Positions 14,679 to 23,680 are shown, counted from the stretch's first letter. The stretch: 24,143 nt of DNA from JBDTOX01 sp039933015 (GCA_039933015.1 JBDTOX010000172.1:1-24143); one strand, 5' to 3'. The notes: generated by a model from the letters alone, not told the origin. Numbers and translations: made by a program.

Positions 14679-15203
14679 ATGTCTCTGAATAAAGTGCCTG
14701 CGGGCAAAGATGTACCTAACGATTTCAACGTGATTATCGAAATCCCCATGCGTGGCGAGCCGATCAAGTTTGAAGTGGATAAGGAATCCGGCGCGGTGTT
14801 TGTCGACCGTTTCATGGGCACTTCCATGCACTATCCATGTAATTATGGCTATATCCCCAATACGCTGGCGGAAGATGGCGACCCGACCGATGTTCTGGTC
14901 TTAACCCCCATTCCGTTGCAGCCCGGCGTTGTGATTCGCTGCCGCCCGATCGGCATGCTGACCATGGAAGATGACGGCGGTGTAGATGCCAAGGTGCTGG
15001 CAGTGCCGGTAGACAAGGTTTGCCCGCTGTACAAGGACATCAGGAGCTACAAGGATATTCCTGAGTTCCAGATCGCGCCGATTGCGCACTTCTTTGAGCA
15101 CTACAAGGATCTGGAAAAGGGTAAGTGGGTGAAGATTGGAGAGTGGGTAGGTGTGGATGAAGCCAAGGCCGAGATCAAGGCCAGTGCAGCTAGGTACAAG
15201 TAA
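14679..15203 (+). CDS. ppa: Inorganic pyrophosphatase, family I
   Basis: Cytoplasmic Mg-dependent hydrolase of pyrophosphate to phosphate, pulling biosynthetic reactions forward. 174 residues, typical of the prokaryotic type. Signature EDGDPTDVLVLTP carries the metal-binding aspartates; VIIEIPMRGEPIKFEVDK, RFMGTSMHYPCNYGYIP and the C-terminal HFFEHYKDLEKGKWVKI are family conserved. ATG 14679 follows AAGGA (14668-14672). The carbonic anhydrase ends 45 bases upstream, so they could share a transcript; a strong terminator follows 15 bases downstream. Confidence 0.97.
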   Translation: MSLNKVPAGKDVPNDFNVIIEIPMRGEPIKFEVDKESGAVFVDRFMGTSMHYPCNYGYIPNTLAEDGDPTDVLVLTPIPLQPGVVIRCRPIGMLTMEDDGGVDAKVLAVPVDKVCPLYKDIRSYKDIPEFQIAPIAHFFEHYKDLEKGKWVKIGEWVGVDEAKAEIKASAARYK

Positions 15204-15218
15204 CCGAAAATATTGACT

Positions 15219-15256
15219 AAATGGTGCAATGGATGTTTAGCCATTGCACCATTTTT
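15219..15256 (+). terminator. Rho-independent terminator after ppa
   Basis: Perfect 14-bp stem AAATGGTGCAATGG (15219-15232) with CCATTGCACCATTT (15241-15254), 8-base loop, followed on the plus strand by more T. It may also work weakly for the converging chemoreceptor gene. Confidence 0.93.
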
Positions 15257-15264
15257 GTCTGTAA

Positions 15265-15294
15265 ATCCAGCAAGCAAAAGATGTATTGCTGGAT
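15265..15294 (-). terminator. Hairpin after the chemoreceptor gene (probable terminator)
   Basis: ATCCAGCAA (15265-15273) pairs with TTGCTGGAT (15286-15294), 9-bp perfect stem, lying one base beyond the stop codon of the minus-strand receptor gene. The T-run after it on the minus strand is short (TTTA), so termination may be weak or shared with the adjoining hairpin. Confidence 0.55.
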
Positions 15295-15295
15295 A

Positions 15296-17248
15296 TTACT
15301 TGTCGGTGTGAAACACCGATACAGCCTTCATCAACTGTTGTGCCTGCTCATCGAGAGAGTGGGACGCAGCCATTGCCTGTTCAACCAGCGCTGCATTCTG
15401 CTGGGTGACTTCATCCATGTGAGTAATAGCGGTGCTGATTTGCTGGATGCCCATGCTTTGCTCATCAGATGCGTTAGAGATCTCACTCATAATGGTGGAT
15501 ACGCGCTGTATTGATTGCATGACTTCTTCCATGGTAGCTCCCGCATTCTCGACCTGTGATGAGCCTGCATTCACTTGATTCATCGAGTTCTCAATCAGCG
15601 TCTTAATTTCTTTCGATGCAGAGCTGCAACGCTGCGCAAGATTGCGTACTTCCGATGCCACAACGGCAAATCCCCGACCCTGATCGCCAGCCCTGGCAGC
15701 CTCTACGGCTGCATTCAGTGCAAGAATATTGGTTTGAAAGGCAATGCCTTCGATGACGCCAATGATGTCGAACATTTTTTTTGATTCATTGGTGATTGCC
15801 TGCATGGTAGTGACAACTTGCGAAACTGCGCTACTGCCGCGTATGGCCGTGTCTTTGGCATTGCTCGCCAGGTTGTTAGCCAGCCTTGCATTGTCGGCAT
15901 TCTGTTTGACCGTGCTGGTTAGTTCCTCAACGCTGGCGGCGGTTTCCTCAAGCGATGCGGCCTGATCTTCCGTACGCCGTGAAAGGTCGCTATTGCCCTG
16001 CGCAATTTCACTGGAGGCATTAGCCACATATTCGCTGCTGGATCTTATTCCGGTCACGATTTCAATCAATTTGTCCTGCATGGCTTTCATGGCCTGCAGC
16101 ATGCTGGAGTGATCATCGGGCTTGAGTTGAATGGAGGTCGTCAAATCACCTTTGGCTACCTTGTGCGCCAGGTTGGCAGCGTCATCAGGCTCACCGCCGA
16201 TAGGTTTGATAACCAGGCGATCCAATACAAATCCAAGCACGACGGATACCACAATGATGCTGAGCAGGCCAAGTATCAAGGCCATATTCCGCAGGTCAAT
16301 CGCCTCTGCCATGATTTGTTTTTCCGGCACCGACACGGAAAAAGACCAGGGCGTTTTGGAGGCTGCTATCTGCAGGGGCAGATAAATCCTGAAAACATCA
16401 GTCTTCAGTGTATTGTCGTAGACAGTGTCTGTAAGTGGGGTGCCTGCTTTGATTGCTTTTTTGATGCTATCCCATGCGCTGCCTTTGCCTATTTCCTGGC
16501 CGACATTTTTTGCGTCTTGGTCACCAATATAGTAGCCATTATTCGAGATCAGGCTGGCGTAGCCGGTGTTGTATGGGTGAATTGTGCTGATCTCACTCTG
16601 GAATTCTGATAGCGGGATGTCAATGCCAGCGACCCCAATGACTACGCCGTCTTTTTTGATAGGGACGACCATGCTGGTCATCTGCACAACCTTACCGCCG
16701 ACGTTGTATTTATAGGGCTCCAGGATAGTTTCTTCACCTGTTTTCTTCGCCAGTTGATAGTAATCCCCGGCACCTTCGCGCTCATAATCCAGCAGTGGCT
16801 CTACCTGGATAGTGCCGCTGCCAATATTCCAATAAGGTATGTAGCGGCCAGTAGCGTCATGGCCCGGTTGATTAACATAAAGACTATCCTTGCCGTCAAA
16901 GGCGTTTGGCTCCCATAGCGTCCATACGCCAAGAGCATTGGGGTGAGCAGCCAATACATTTTTCAGCATGATATTGGCCGCGTCTCTGTTGGCAAGGCCA
17001 GCTGCTTGCAGTCCGCCTAGCGCCTGCGCTAGTGTTCTTGCCGTGCTGAATGTTTGTTCGATGGATGTCCTGATCAACTCCGCATGGTAACGAGATAACT
17101 CCTCGCTGTACTGCAGCGCTGTAGTCCGCTGCATACTGCTTGCTTTCTTGGCCAGTACGGAGATCGTGACAGTGAAACCTATCAATACGGTAGCAACGAC
17201 AATCGCTAGTGTTTTTGTGCGTAAGCTGATTCTGGTGTTCTGAGACAT
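15296..17248 (-). CDS. Methyl-accepting chemotaxis protein with periplasmic Cache domain
   Basis: 650-residue transmembrane chemoreceptor. It has TM1 (about 12-33), a large periplasmic double-Cache sensor (about 35-320, with GVWTLWEPNAFDGKDSLY, VVPIKKDGVVIGVAGIDIPL), TM2 (about 322-346), a HAMP domain (347-400) and the cytoplasmic signalling hairpin. The tip for CheA/CheW contact is intact (IAFQTNILALNAAVEAARAG, then GRGFAVVASEVRNLAQR). Glu/Gln-rich methylation helices are present (EDQAASLEETAASVEELTST). There is no C-terminal NWETF-type tether for CheR. The ligand cannot be told: I do not see the standard amino-acid-binding dCache motif. It is a single gene; no che genes are nearby. Confidence 0.95.
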   Translation of the reverse strand: MSQNTRISLRTKTLAIVVATVLIGFTVTISVLAKKASSMQRTTALQYSEELSRYHAELIRTSIEQTFSTARTLAQALGGLQAAGLANRDAANIMLKNVLAAHPNALGVWTLWEPNAFDGKDSLYVNQPGHDATGRYIPYWNIGSGTIQVEPLLDYEREGAGDYYQLAKKTGEETILEPYKYNVGGKVVQMTSMVVPIKKDGVVIGVAGIDIPLSEFQSEISTIHPYNTGYASLISNNGYYIGDQDAKNVGQEIGKGSAWDSIKKAIKAGTPLTDTVYDNTLKTDVFRIYLPLQIAASKTPWSFSVSVPEKQIMAEAIDLRNMALILGLLSIIVVSVVLGFVLDRLVIKPIGGEPDDAANLAHKVAKGDLTTSIQLKPDDHSSMLQAMKAMQDKLIEIVTGIRSSSEYVANASSEIAQGNSDLSRRTEDQAASLEETAASVEELTSTVKQNADNARLANNLASNAKDTAIRGSSAVSQVVTTMQAITNESKKMFDIIGVIEGIAFQTNILALNAAVEAARAGDQGRGFAVVASEVRNLAQRCSSASKEIKTLIENSMNQVNAGSSQVENAGATMEEVMQSIQRVSTIMSEISNASDEQSMGIQQISTAITHMDEVTQQNAALVEQAMAASHSLDEQAQQLMKAVSVFHTDK

Positions 17249-17650
17249 GAGTAATCCTTGAATATACGAATACTGTTAATGACTGACTTCAAATGAAGCG
17301 TGGTTGCATATGCTGTCAATTTATAATGAAGAGAAGTCATGGTTTCTATCGGCTCTATTGGTGGTTTCTGTAGCTAAAATAGAAAATAAATTTATCGCAG
17401 TGACTGGCAATCAACATTACATCACCCCATCTGCGCTCCTGGTCAGATGTGCAGGTATTGCGCCTAATATTTGCTTAGATTGATCAATGCGCCCATACTG
17501 CGGCCAGTGATTAATAGGGTCACTGTTGCCTGATTCTTATCCGCAGTATAGAGATTATCCTTTCCCCATCCCGTCGTTCGGTTGTTCAGCCCATTTTCTG
17601 AAAGCCCTTTTTACGCAGGGTTTACTAATATTACCAATGGAGATTTAGCC
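17249..17650. other. Intergenic region between chemoreceptor and infA-type gene
   Basis: About 400 bp without a supported gene; it should contain both divergent promoters. Seen: an inverted repeat CAGTGA (17505-17510) / TCACTG (17520-17525), and TTGCCT (17526-17531) with TATAGA (17547-17552) spaced 15 bp, a weak promoter candidate for the IF-1 gene. Nothing else stands out. Confidence 0.5.
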
Positions 17651-17914
17651 ATGGCTAAAGAAGAGCTTATTGAAATGAGTGGGCTGGTTACGGAAGTGTT
17701 ACCTGATTCCCGCTTTCGCGTAACGCTTGATAATGGGCATCAGCTTGTAGCTTACACAGGCGGTAAGATGCGGAAGAATCACATACGTATTCTGGCCGGG
17801 GACAAGATCACGGTGGAACTCTCCCCTTATGATATTAACAACGGGCGTATTACATTCCGCCATCTTGAAGCTCGCGGAGGAGTTGTTGCGCCACCCAGGC
17901 GCCGGACGTATTAA
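17651..17914 (+). CDS. infA: Translation initiation factor IF-1 (stand-alone paralogue)
   Basis: 87-residue IF-1, an S1/OB-fold protein that binds the ribosomal A site during initiation. It matches the family throughout: MAKEELIEMSGLVTEVLPDS, RFRVTLDNGH, GGKMRKNHIRILAGDKITVE, LSPYDINNGRITFRH. Normal IF-1 is about 72 residues; this one adds a basic proline-arginine tail (EARGGVVAPPRRRTY). ATG 17651 follows GGAGA; an in-frame extension to 17582 has no family support. It is not in the ribosomal-protein operon but alone between a chemoreceptor and an exporter. Betaproteobacteria commonly have such a second, longer infA, and I take this to be it. Confidence 0.93.
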   Translation: MAKEELIEMSGLVTEVLPDSRFRVTLDNGHQLVAYTGGKMRKNHIRILAGDKITVELSPYDINNGRITFRHLEARGGVVAPPRRRTY

Positions 17915-17948
17915 TTTGAGTGGTGTGTCGAGTGGGTGTGTGGACGGT

Positions 17949-18761
17949 TTATTCACCTACATGGAGTAGCAGGCCGCGTTGTCTCGCCGCACGGAAATAG
18001 CCCAGGAATGCGGCGATACCGCCAGTCAGATAGAGCACATTCAAACCCATGGCCCAGAATAAATGTGTGGTGTTGAAAGTATGTTGGAACAGCAGTTCGC
18101 GCATGCCTTCAAATACATGGCTTGCCGGCAGGCTCCAGGCTATTGGCTGCAGCCAGTGAGGCAGCACGGCAATCGGGTAGTAAATCGCGCAAAGCGGCTG
18201 GATGGCGAATACGGCTATCCACGCCACGCTCTCAGCGCCGAGGCCGTAGCGTAGCACGATGCCTGAGACCAGCAAGCCGATGGCCCAGCCCATTACAATC
18301 AGGTTGAAAAAGAAGGCGATGAGCGGCAGGCCGATTTCAAAGATATTGTAATTAAACAATGGAATAGCGACCAATGCTGCGCCGCCGACGCCAATAAGCG
18401 TGCGAATGAAGCTCATCAGAATCAGCGATGCGACCATTTCATATGGTCGCAAAGGGCTAACGAACAAATGGCCAAGGTTGCGCGACCACATCTCCTCCAT
18501 GAACACCAGGGCGATGCCTAACTGGCCGCGGAACAGTACATCCCATAGCAGCACGGCAGAAAGCAGGATGCCGGTCGCTTGCGCAATGTAGCTGCTGCTT
18601 TGCTGCAGGAACAGGGTGATAAAGCCCCACAGTATCATCTGTACGGTGGGCCAGTAGACCATCTCCAGTACGCGCGGCCAAGAGGTGCGCATGAGGTAAA
18701 GATGGCGCAGCACCAGTGCGCCTATGCGGCGTGGCGAAAAATCGATATCCCGAGTAGCCAT
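17949..18761 (-). CDS. ABC-2 type transporter permease
   Basis: 270-residue inner-membrane permease with about six hydrophobic helices (for example VYWPTVQMILWGFITLFL, GILLSAVLLWDVLF, LIAFFFNLIVMGWAIGLLVS, VAWIAVFAIQPLCAIYYPIA). The pattern WSRNLGHLFVSPLRPYEMVA and the late IYYPIAVLP...W segment are typical of ABC-2 exporters of the NodJ/drug/polysaccharide type. Its ATG overlaps the stop of the ATPase gene by one base (TAATG at 18763-18759 on the minus strand), so the pair is translationally coupled. The substrate cannot be told from sequence. Confidence 0.9.
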   Translation of the reverse strand: MATRDIDFSPRRIGALVLRHLYLMRTSWPRVLEMVYWPTVQMILWGFITLFLQQSSSYIAQATGILLSAVLLWDVLFRGQLGIALVFMEEMWSRNLGHLFVSPLRPYEMVASLILMSFIRTLIGVGGAALVAIPLFNYNIFEIGLPLIAFFFNLIVMGWAIGLLVSGIVLRYGLGAESVAWIAVFAIQPLCAIYYPIAVLPHWLQPIAWSLPASHVFEGMRELLFQHTFNTTHLFWAMGLNVLYLTGGIAAFLGYFRAARQRGLLLHVGE

Positions 18762-19561
18762 TACGCGGCAACCTCATGATTGCGGGCGATGTCGATAAAC
18801 ACCTCCTCCATCGTGCTGCGGCCATAGCGCGTAATTAGATCGCGCGGCGAGCCGATATCCACTATCTTGCCCTGCCGCAGCATGATGACATCGCTACACA
18901 TGCGTTCCACCTCGGTCATGTTGTGCGATGCCAGCAGGATGCTTGCACCAGTGCGTTGCTGATAGCGCTCTAGATGGCTGCGGATGGAGTCTGCCGTATC
19001 TGGATCCAGCGAGGCGGTGGGCTCGTCCATCAACAATAATTCGGGTTCATTCAATAAGGATTTTGCCAGTGAGACGCGCGTTTTTTGCCCTGCGGACAGC
19101 CTGCCATAACGGCGGTCGAGAAAATCGCCCAGGTTGAGTTCCATGGCTAATTGGTTGATCCGTGCCGAGAGGTTTTTCAGGCGATAGAGGTGACCGTATA
19201 CCATAAGGTTTTGCCGCACGGTCAGGCGTTGCGGCAGATCAACATAAGGCGAGGAGAAGTTCATGCGGTGCAGCAGCCGATAGCGATACTGCAGCATGTC
19301 TTCCCCAAAAATGGTAATACGGCCAGTGCTGGGCAGTAATAAACCCAGCAGCATGGCGAGCGTGGTGGTTTTGCCTGCGCCATTGCCGCCCAGCAGCGCT
19401 GTGGTCACGCCGCGCCTTACCTTGAAGCTAATGCCATTCACGGCGTTTACCTGATCAAAATTTTTATACAGCTGGTCTACTTCGATGACGAACTCACTTT
19501 TTACGGCTTCTGTATTCACTGCTCTCCCCAGATTATTTTCAGTCCTGCGATTTATAGCCAT
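18761..19561 (-). CDS. ABC transporter ATP-binding protein (partner of ABC-2 permease)
   Basis: 266-residue cytoplasmic ATPase powering the exporter encoded next. Walker A GGNGAGKTT (58-66), signature RLSAGQKTRVSLAKSL (a variant LSAGQ instead of LSGGQ, 155-159), Walker B ELLLMDEPTASLD (D179, E180) and H-loop LLASHNMTEVERM are all present. The variant LSAGQ is common in this exporter subfamily. The first ATG (19561) has a poor ribosome site; GTG 19519, after GGGGAGA, is an alternative that would drop 14 poorly conserved residues. The two genes form an operon. Confidence 0.92.
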   Translation of the reverse strand: MAINRRTENNLGRAVNTEAVKSEFVIEVDQLYKNFDQVNAVNGISFKVRRGVTTALLGGNGAGKTTTLAMLLGLLLPSTGRITIFGEDMLQYRYRLLHRMNFSSPYVDLPQRLTVRQNLMVYGHLYRLKNLSARINQLAMELNLGDFLDRRYGRLSAGQKTRVSLAKSLLNEPELLLMDEPTASLDPDTADSIRSHLERYQQRTGASILLASHNMTEVERMCSDVIMLRQGKIVDIGSPRDLITRYGRSTMEEVFIDIARNHEVAA

Positions 19562-19820
19562 AAGGCAAACAGATGTTTGAGTGTGAAAATCCGCAAACGT
19601 TGTGTCAATGTAGCACCTGGTGGCACAGCAATAGTGCTGGCAAATAAATAAAGCCTGGGCTGGGTTGGAGCAGGCCCTGATTATGCCATCCTGTAACTTA
19701 GGTAGCCCAGTGTGCTAGCTATTGCAATGGGCGCAGGCTAAAGCAAGAATTCTGTGTCCATCACGCAATATAAATTTTAAGGTTGAGCCCCATAGTGGGG
19801 GAGGATTGGCATAGCGTATT

Positions 19821-20237
19821 TCAAACCCGGCGTGACAATCTGGCAAGCGCATCCCCCAGTGCGGTTCCATTTAATTCATCAGCAAGCGCGCCCAGGCTGG
19901 AAGCGGCTTGGGGGCTGAGGCTGCGTATGATTTTTGCAGGCTTGCGCGGGCTAGATTTGACTTGCACTTCAACGCGAATTGAAGTAACTTCAAGCCCGTG
20001 CTTTTGTAGCTTAGTCAATAGGCTAGGCAGCAATAATTTGACTTTGGCCGCCACTGCGCCATTGTCCGCGTAGACGGTCAGGCGTTTATGTTTGATGCTA
20101 CCAGCCTGTGTAAATTGCTTAAGGGAGTCTGGTGCTGAAGCAGCCCAGATTTTTTGCGAGACAGACAAGCTGTCCGCATGGCCGGATAAGGCTACCAGCT
20201 CGGCATTTTCTTTAAATAGAGCGTTAATCCGCAACAT
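19821..20237 (-). CDS. DciA family protein (DUF721)
   Basis: 138 residues from ATG 20237 (MLRINALFKENAELVALSGH). DUF721/DciA proteins load the replicative helicase DnaB in bacteria lacking DnaC. Family features are the N-terminal helical segment and the C-terminal KH-like part: HKRLTVYADNGAVAAKVKLL, LPSLLTKLQKHGLEVTSIRV. An extension to 20345 exists in frame, but 20237 has a GAGG ribosome site and a family-like N-terminus. It is divergent from the M23 gene, 29 bases between starts, the usual betaproteobacterial order before secA. The 259-bp gap to the exporter (19562-19820) contains no gene I can support; only a weak CCCCA/TGGGG hairpin near 19790. Confidence 0.8.
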   Translation of the reverse strand: MLRINALFKENAELVALSGHADSLSVSQKIWAASAPDSLKQFTQAGSIKHKRLTVYADNGAVAAKVKLLLPSLLTKLQKHGLEVTSIRVEVQVKSSPRKPAKIIRSLSPQAASSLGALADELNGTALGDALARLSRRV

Positions 20238-20266
20238 GCCGGGAACCTCGCAAAAAGGGAAATTGC

Positions 20267-20848
20267 ATGAATAGCATTTTTGTCTCGAACAATATGGCCA
20301 AGGCCAAGACCTTGACCCTGTTTCAGACTGCCGTACTTTTAGCACGGCAGGTTACCTTGCCTGTAGTCTGGGCCTTGACGTTTATTCTGCCACAGGGCGA
20401 TGACCAGCACCACGGGGTAAAGGTATTCTTGCCGTCCCTTTACATTTTTCCTGCATAACCATCAGGCACATATCGATGCTTTGGTACTCCAGCTCAGTGA
20501 AATTCAGGCGAAAAATGGCTTTTCATCAAGGCCTGGATTTTATGGCTGAGGACGAAACACCTGTGTATGTTGCAGTTGGCGGTATCGTAACCACAGCCGA
20601 GCAGGCGCCTGATTATGGTAAAATTACGCAGATTGATCAGGGTTCTGGTCTTGAAACCCGTTATGCGCATACGTCGTTCATTGCGGTTGAAGTGGGGGAG
20701 CGGATGGAAAAAGACCAGCTAATAGCCCGTGTTGGCAATACAGGCCGCTCCATCTACACGCATATACCGCCAGAATGGCTCGTCGCTGGACCCACATGAA
20801 TATTTGCAGAGCTATGCCAATGCGGCAGAGACCAGCCAGGCAGGCTAA
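20267..20848 (+). pseudogene. Broken M23 (LytM-type) metallopeptidase gene
   Basis: Peptidoglycan hydrolase-type gene that normally lies before secA; intact members are near 300 codons, this one spans 194. Pieces sit in successive frames: N-terminal anchor (MNSIFVSNNMAKAKTLTLF) in the frame of 20267 to about 20457; a coiled-coil scrap (HIDALVLQLSEIQAK) in a second frame near 20470-20512; the catalytic core (FHQGLDFMAEDETPVYVAVG to NTGRSIYTHI) in a third frame to about 20766; and the C-terminal end (RQNGSSLDPHEYLQSYANAA) in the first frame again to the stop 20846-20848. The zinc motif HxGxD is present, but the HxH motif loses its second His, matching loss of about 11 bases coding for HFEV. Three lesions mean it cannot make the normal protein. 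Confidence 0.87.
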
Positions 20849-20924
20849 ATGAATAGAATAGGCAGTGAAAGATACACTTAAAAAATCGTTTTATTCCTAA
20901 AATCGTCCCAGTCAACCTAAGAGG

Positions 20925-20942
20925 TTTCCGCCACCGCGGAAA
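20925..20942 (+). promoter_or_regulatory. Hairpin just upstream of secA start
   Basis: TTTCCGC (20925-20931), loop CACC, GCGGAAA (20936-20942): perfect 7-bp stem ending 14 bases before the secA ATG. It covers the only purine-rich candidates for ribosome binding (GGAAAG; GAGG lies just upstream). It may control secA translation; no SecM-like arrest peptide was found. Confidence 0.5.
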
Positions 20943-20956
20943 GTTGGTGTCACTTC

Positions 20957-23680
20957 ATGTTATCCACGCTGTTCAGAAAATTACTCGGTAGCCGTAATGA
21001 TCGACTAGTCAAACAATACGCACAGAATGTTCGCAGCATCAATGGCTTTGAAAGCGCCATGCAGGCGCTTAGTGATGAACAGCTGCGTGCCAAGGCAACG
21101 GAATTCAAACAACGTTATCAGGCTGGCGAAACGCTAGAGAAGCTTTTGCCGGAAGCCTTTGCCGTAGTCCGCGAAGGTGGTAGCCGTGTGCTGGGAATGC
21201 GCCATTTTGACGTGCAGTTGATAGGTGGCATGGTGTTGCATGCGGGCAAGATTGCTGAAATGCGTACCGGTGAAGGTAAAACGCTGGTGGCGACACTGCC
21301 GGCTTACCTTAATGCATTGACGGGCAATGGCGTGCATGTGGTTACCGTCAATGATTATCTGGCCAAACGCGATGCTGAATGGATGGCGCGCCTGTACAAC
21401 TTCCTGGGCCTGACCGTGGGCATCAATCTCTCACAAATGTCGCATGATGAAAAGCAGGCTGCTTACGCCGCCGACATTACCTACGGTACCAATAACGAAT
21501 TCGGTTTCGATTACCTGCGCGACAATATGGTCTATACGGCTGAAGAGCGTGTGCAGCGTGGTTTGAACTATGCCCTGATTGACGAGGTCGACTCTATCCT
21601 GATTGATGAAGCGCGTACGCCGCTGATTATTTCTGGTCAGGCTGATGACAGTATCGATCTCTATGTGCAGATGAACAGCATTGCAGCCCAGTTCACGCGC
21701 CAGAAGGAAGAAGAAGGCGCAGGTGATTACTGGGTGGATGAAAAATCCCAGCAAGTCCTGCTTTCCGAAGAAGGCCACGAACATGCCGAGGCCTTGTTGG
21801 CCGAGGCCGGTTTGCTGCCTGAGGGCACCAGCCTTTATGACGCTGCCAGTATTACGCTGGTGCACCATATGTATGCCGCTCTGCGTGCGCAATCGCTGTT
21901 TCACAGGGATCAGCATTATGTGGTCAGGGGTGGCGAAGTCGTCATCGTTGATGAATTCACCGGTCGTATGATGGCCGGCCGTCGTTGGTCGGATGGCCTG
22001 CATCAGGCAGTAGAAGCTAAAGAAGGTGTGGCGATCCAGAAAGAGAACCAGACCCTGGCGTCCATTACTTTCCAGAATTACTTCCGTATGTACGGCAAGC
22101 TTTCGGGCATGACAGGTACGGCGGATACCGAGGCCTACGAATTCAACCAGATTTATGCGCTGGAAACCGTGGTGATTCCTACTCATCGTGAAATGTTGCG
22201 TAAAGATCAGATGGATAAGGTTTACCGCACTACAAACGAAAAATATCTGGCGGTGATTGAAGATATCAAGGATTGCCAAAGCCGTGGCCAACCGGTACTG
22301 GTCGGCACGACTTCGATTGAAAATTCCGAGCTGATTGCAGGCCTGCTGGACAAAGCCAGCCTGCCGCACCAGGTATTGAACGCCAAACAGCACGAGCGCG
22401 AGGCGCAGATTATCGTGCAGGCAGGCCGTCCGGGCGTGATTACCATTGCCACCAACATGGCGGGCCGCGGTACTGATATTGTGCTGGGCGGTAATCCAGA
22501 GCCGGAAATTGCGCTGGTGCGTAACAATGTGGATTTGCCTGACGCTGATAAAGAAGCGCAGATTGCTGCCATCAAAGCCGACTGGCAACAGCTGCACAAT
22601 GCCGTAGTGGCAGCGGGCGGTTTACATATTATCGGTACCGAGCGCCACGAATCCCGTCGGGTGGACAATCAGTTGCGTGGCCGCTCTGGTCGTCAGGGTG
22701 ACCCAGGCTCCAGTCGCTTTTACCTGTCGCTGGAAGATCAGTTGCTGCGTATTTTTGCCTCTGACCGCGTATCCGCCATTATGGAGCGCCTCAAGATGCC
22801 GGAAGGCGAGGCGATTGAGCATCCTTGGGTTACCCGCGCCATTGAAAACGCACAGCGCAAGGTGGAAGGTCGCAACTTTGATATCCGCAAGCAATTACTG
22901 GAATATGATGATGTTTCCAATGACCAGCGCAAAGTCATTTACCAGCAACGTAATGAATTACTTGAGGCTACCGATGTAGTCGAAACCATTGCGGCTATGC
23001 GCGGGGATGTAATCAACGACATTATCGCCACCCATATTCCGCCGGGTAGCGTGGAAGAGCAATGGGATGTACCTGCACTGGAAAGAACGCTGGAAACCGA
23101 AGTCGGTCTGGTATTGCCTTTGCAGAAAATGCTGGAAGATAACCCGGACCTGCATGAAGAAACCTTGCGTGAACATATAGCCCAGGCAGCAGAAGAAGCT
23201 TATCAAGCCAAGGAGCAACAGGCTGGCAGTGGCGTCATGCGTCAGTTTGAGCGTGCCATCATGCTGCAAAGCCTGGATAACCACTGGCGCGAACACCTGG
23301 CTGCACTGGACCATTTACGCCAGGGTATCCATCTGCGCTCTTATGCGCAAAAGAACCCCAAGCAGGAGTACAAGCGCGAGGCTTTTGAGCTTTTTGCCAC
23401 ACTGCTTGATACGGTAAAGCGTGAAGTTACCCAAGTGACCATGCTGGTGCAAGTCAAGAACGAAGCCGATGTTGAAGCCGTGGAGAAACCAGCCGAGTTG
23501 GAAAACGTGCGTTATCAACATGCCGATTATGATGAGGCATTAGGTACAGAGCCTGAAGCCGCCGCTGCGGAACCCCCCGCCTTGCCTTTTGAAAGGGCTG
23601 GCGCCAAGATTGGGCGCAATGACTCATGTCCGTGTGGTTCCGGCAAAAAGTACAAGCAATGCCATGGCAAGCTGAGCTAG
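20957..23680 (+). CDS. secA: Protein translocase ATPase SecA
   Basis: 907-residue motor of the Sec export pathway, driving preproteins through SecYEG. The gene is intact: Walker A MRTGEGKT (K108, same number as in E. coli), DEAD-type box LIDEVDSILIDEARTPLI, preprotein crosslinking domain, second nucleotide domain (VTIATNMAGRGTDIVLGGN-like segment; HESRRVDNQLRGRSGRQGD), helical scaffold, and a C-terminal SEC-C zinc finger CPCGSGKKYKQCH (C891, C893, C902, H903) that binds SecB and lipids. ATG 20957 gives the standard MLSTLFRKLLGSRNDR start. The ribosome site is weak and lies next to a hairpin. It follows the broken M23 gene by 108 bases. Confidence 0.99.
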   Translation: MLSTLFRKLLGSRNDRLVKQYAQNVRSINGFESAMQALSDEQLRAKATEFKQRYQAGETLEKLLPEAFAVVREGGSRVLGMRHFDVQLIGGMVLHAGKIAEMRTGEGKTLVATLPAYLNALTGNGVHVVTVNDYLAKRDAEWMARLYNFLGLTVGINLSQMSHDEKQAAYAADITYGTNNEFGFDYLRDNMVYTAEERVQRGLNYALIDEVDSILIDEARTPLIISGQADDSIDLYVQMNSIAAQFTRQKEEEGAGDYWVDEKSQQVLLSEEGHEHAEALLAEAGLLPEGTSLYDAASITLVHHMYAALRAQSLFHRDQHYVVRGGEVVIVDEFTGRMMAGRRWSDGLHQAVEAKEGVAIQKENQTLASITFQNYFRMYGKLSGMTGTADTEAYEFNQIYALETVVIPTHREMLRKDQMDKVYRTTNEKYLAVIEDIKDCQSRGQPVLVGTTSIENSELIAGLLDKASLPHQVLNAKQHEREAQIIVQAGRPGVITIATNMAGRGTDIVLGGNPEPEIALVRNNVDLPDADKEAQIAAIKADWQQLHNAVVAAGGLHIIGTERHESRRVDNQLRGRSGRQGDPGSSRFYLSLEDQLLRIFASDRVSAIMERLKMPEGEAIEHPWVTRAIENAQRKVEGRNFDIRKQLLEYDDVSNDQRKVIYQQRNELLEATDVVETIAAMRGDVINDIIATHIPPGSVEEQWDVPALERTLETEVGLVLPLQKMLEDNPDLHEETLREHIAQAAEEAYQAKEQQAGSGVMRQFERAIMLQSLDNHWREHLAALDHLRQGIHLRSYAQKNPKQEYKREAFELFATLLDTVKREVTQVTMLVQVKNEADVEAVEKPAELENVRYQHADYDEALGTEPEAAAAEPPALPFERAGAKIGRNDSCPCGSGKKYKQCHGKLS

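Noticed and set aside
20476..20799. Short functional M23 protein of 107 residues
   Set aside because: It lacks the membrane anchor and the second zinc histidine, and its first 14 and last 7 residues are out-of-frame sequence.
21431..22597. 388-residue open frame antisense to secA
   Set aside because: It lies wholly inside the intact secA gene, has low-complexity His/Gln-rich shadow composition and no family resemblance.
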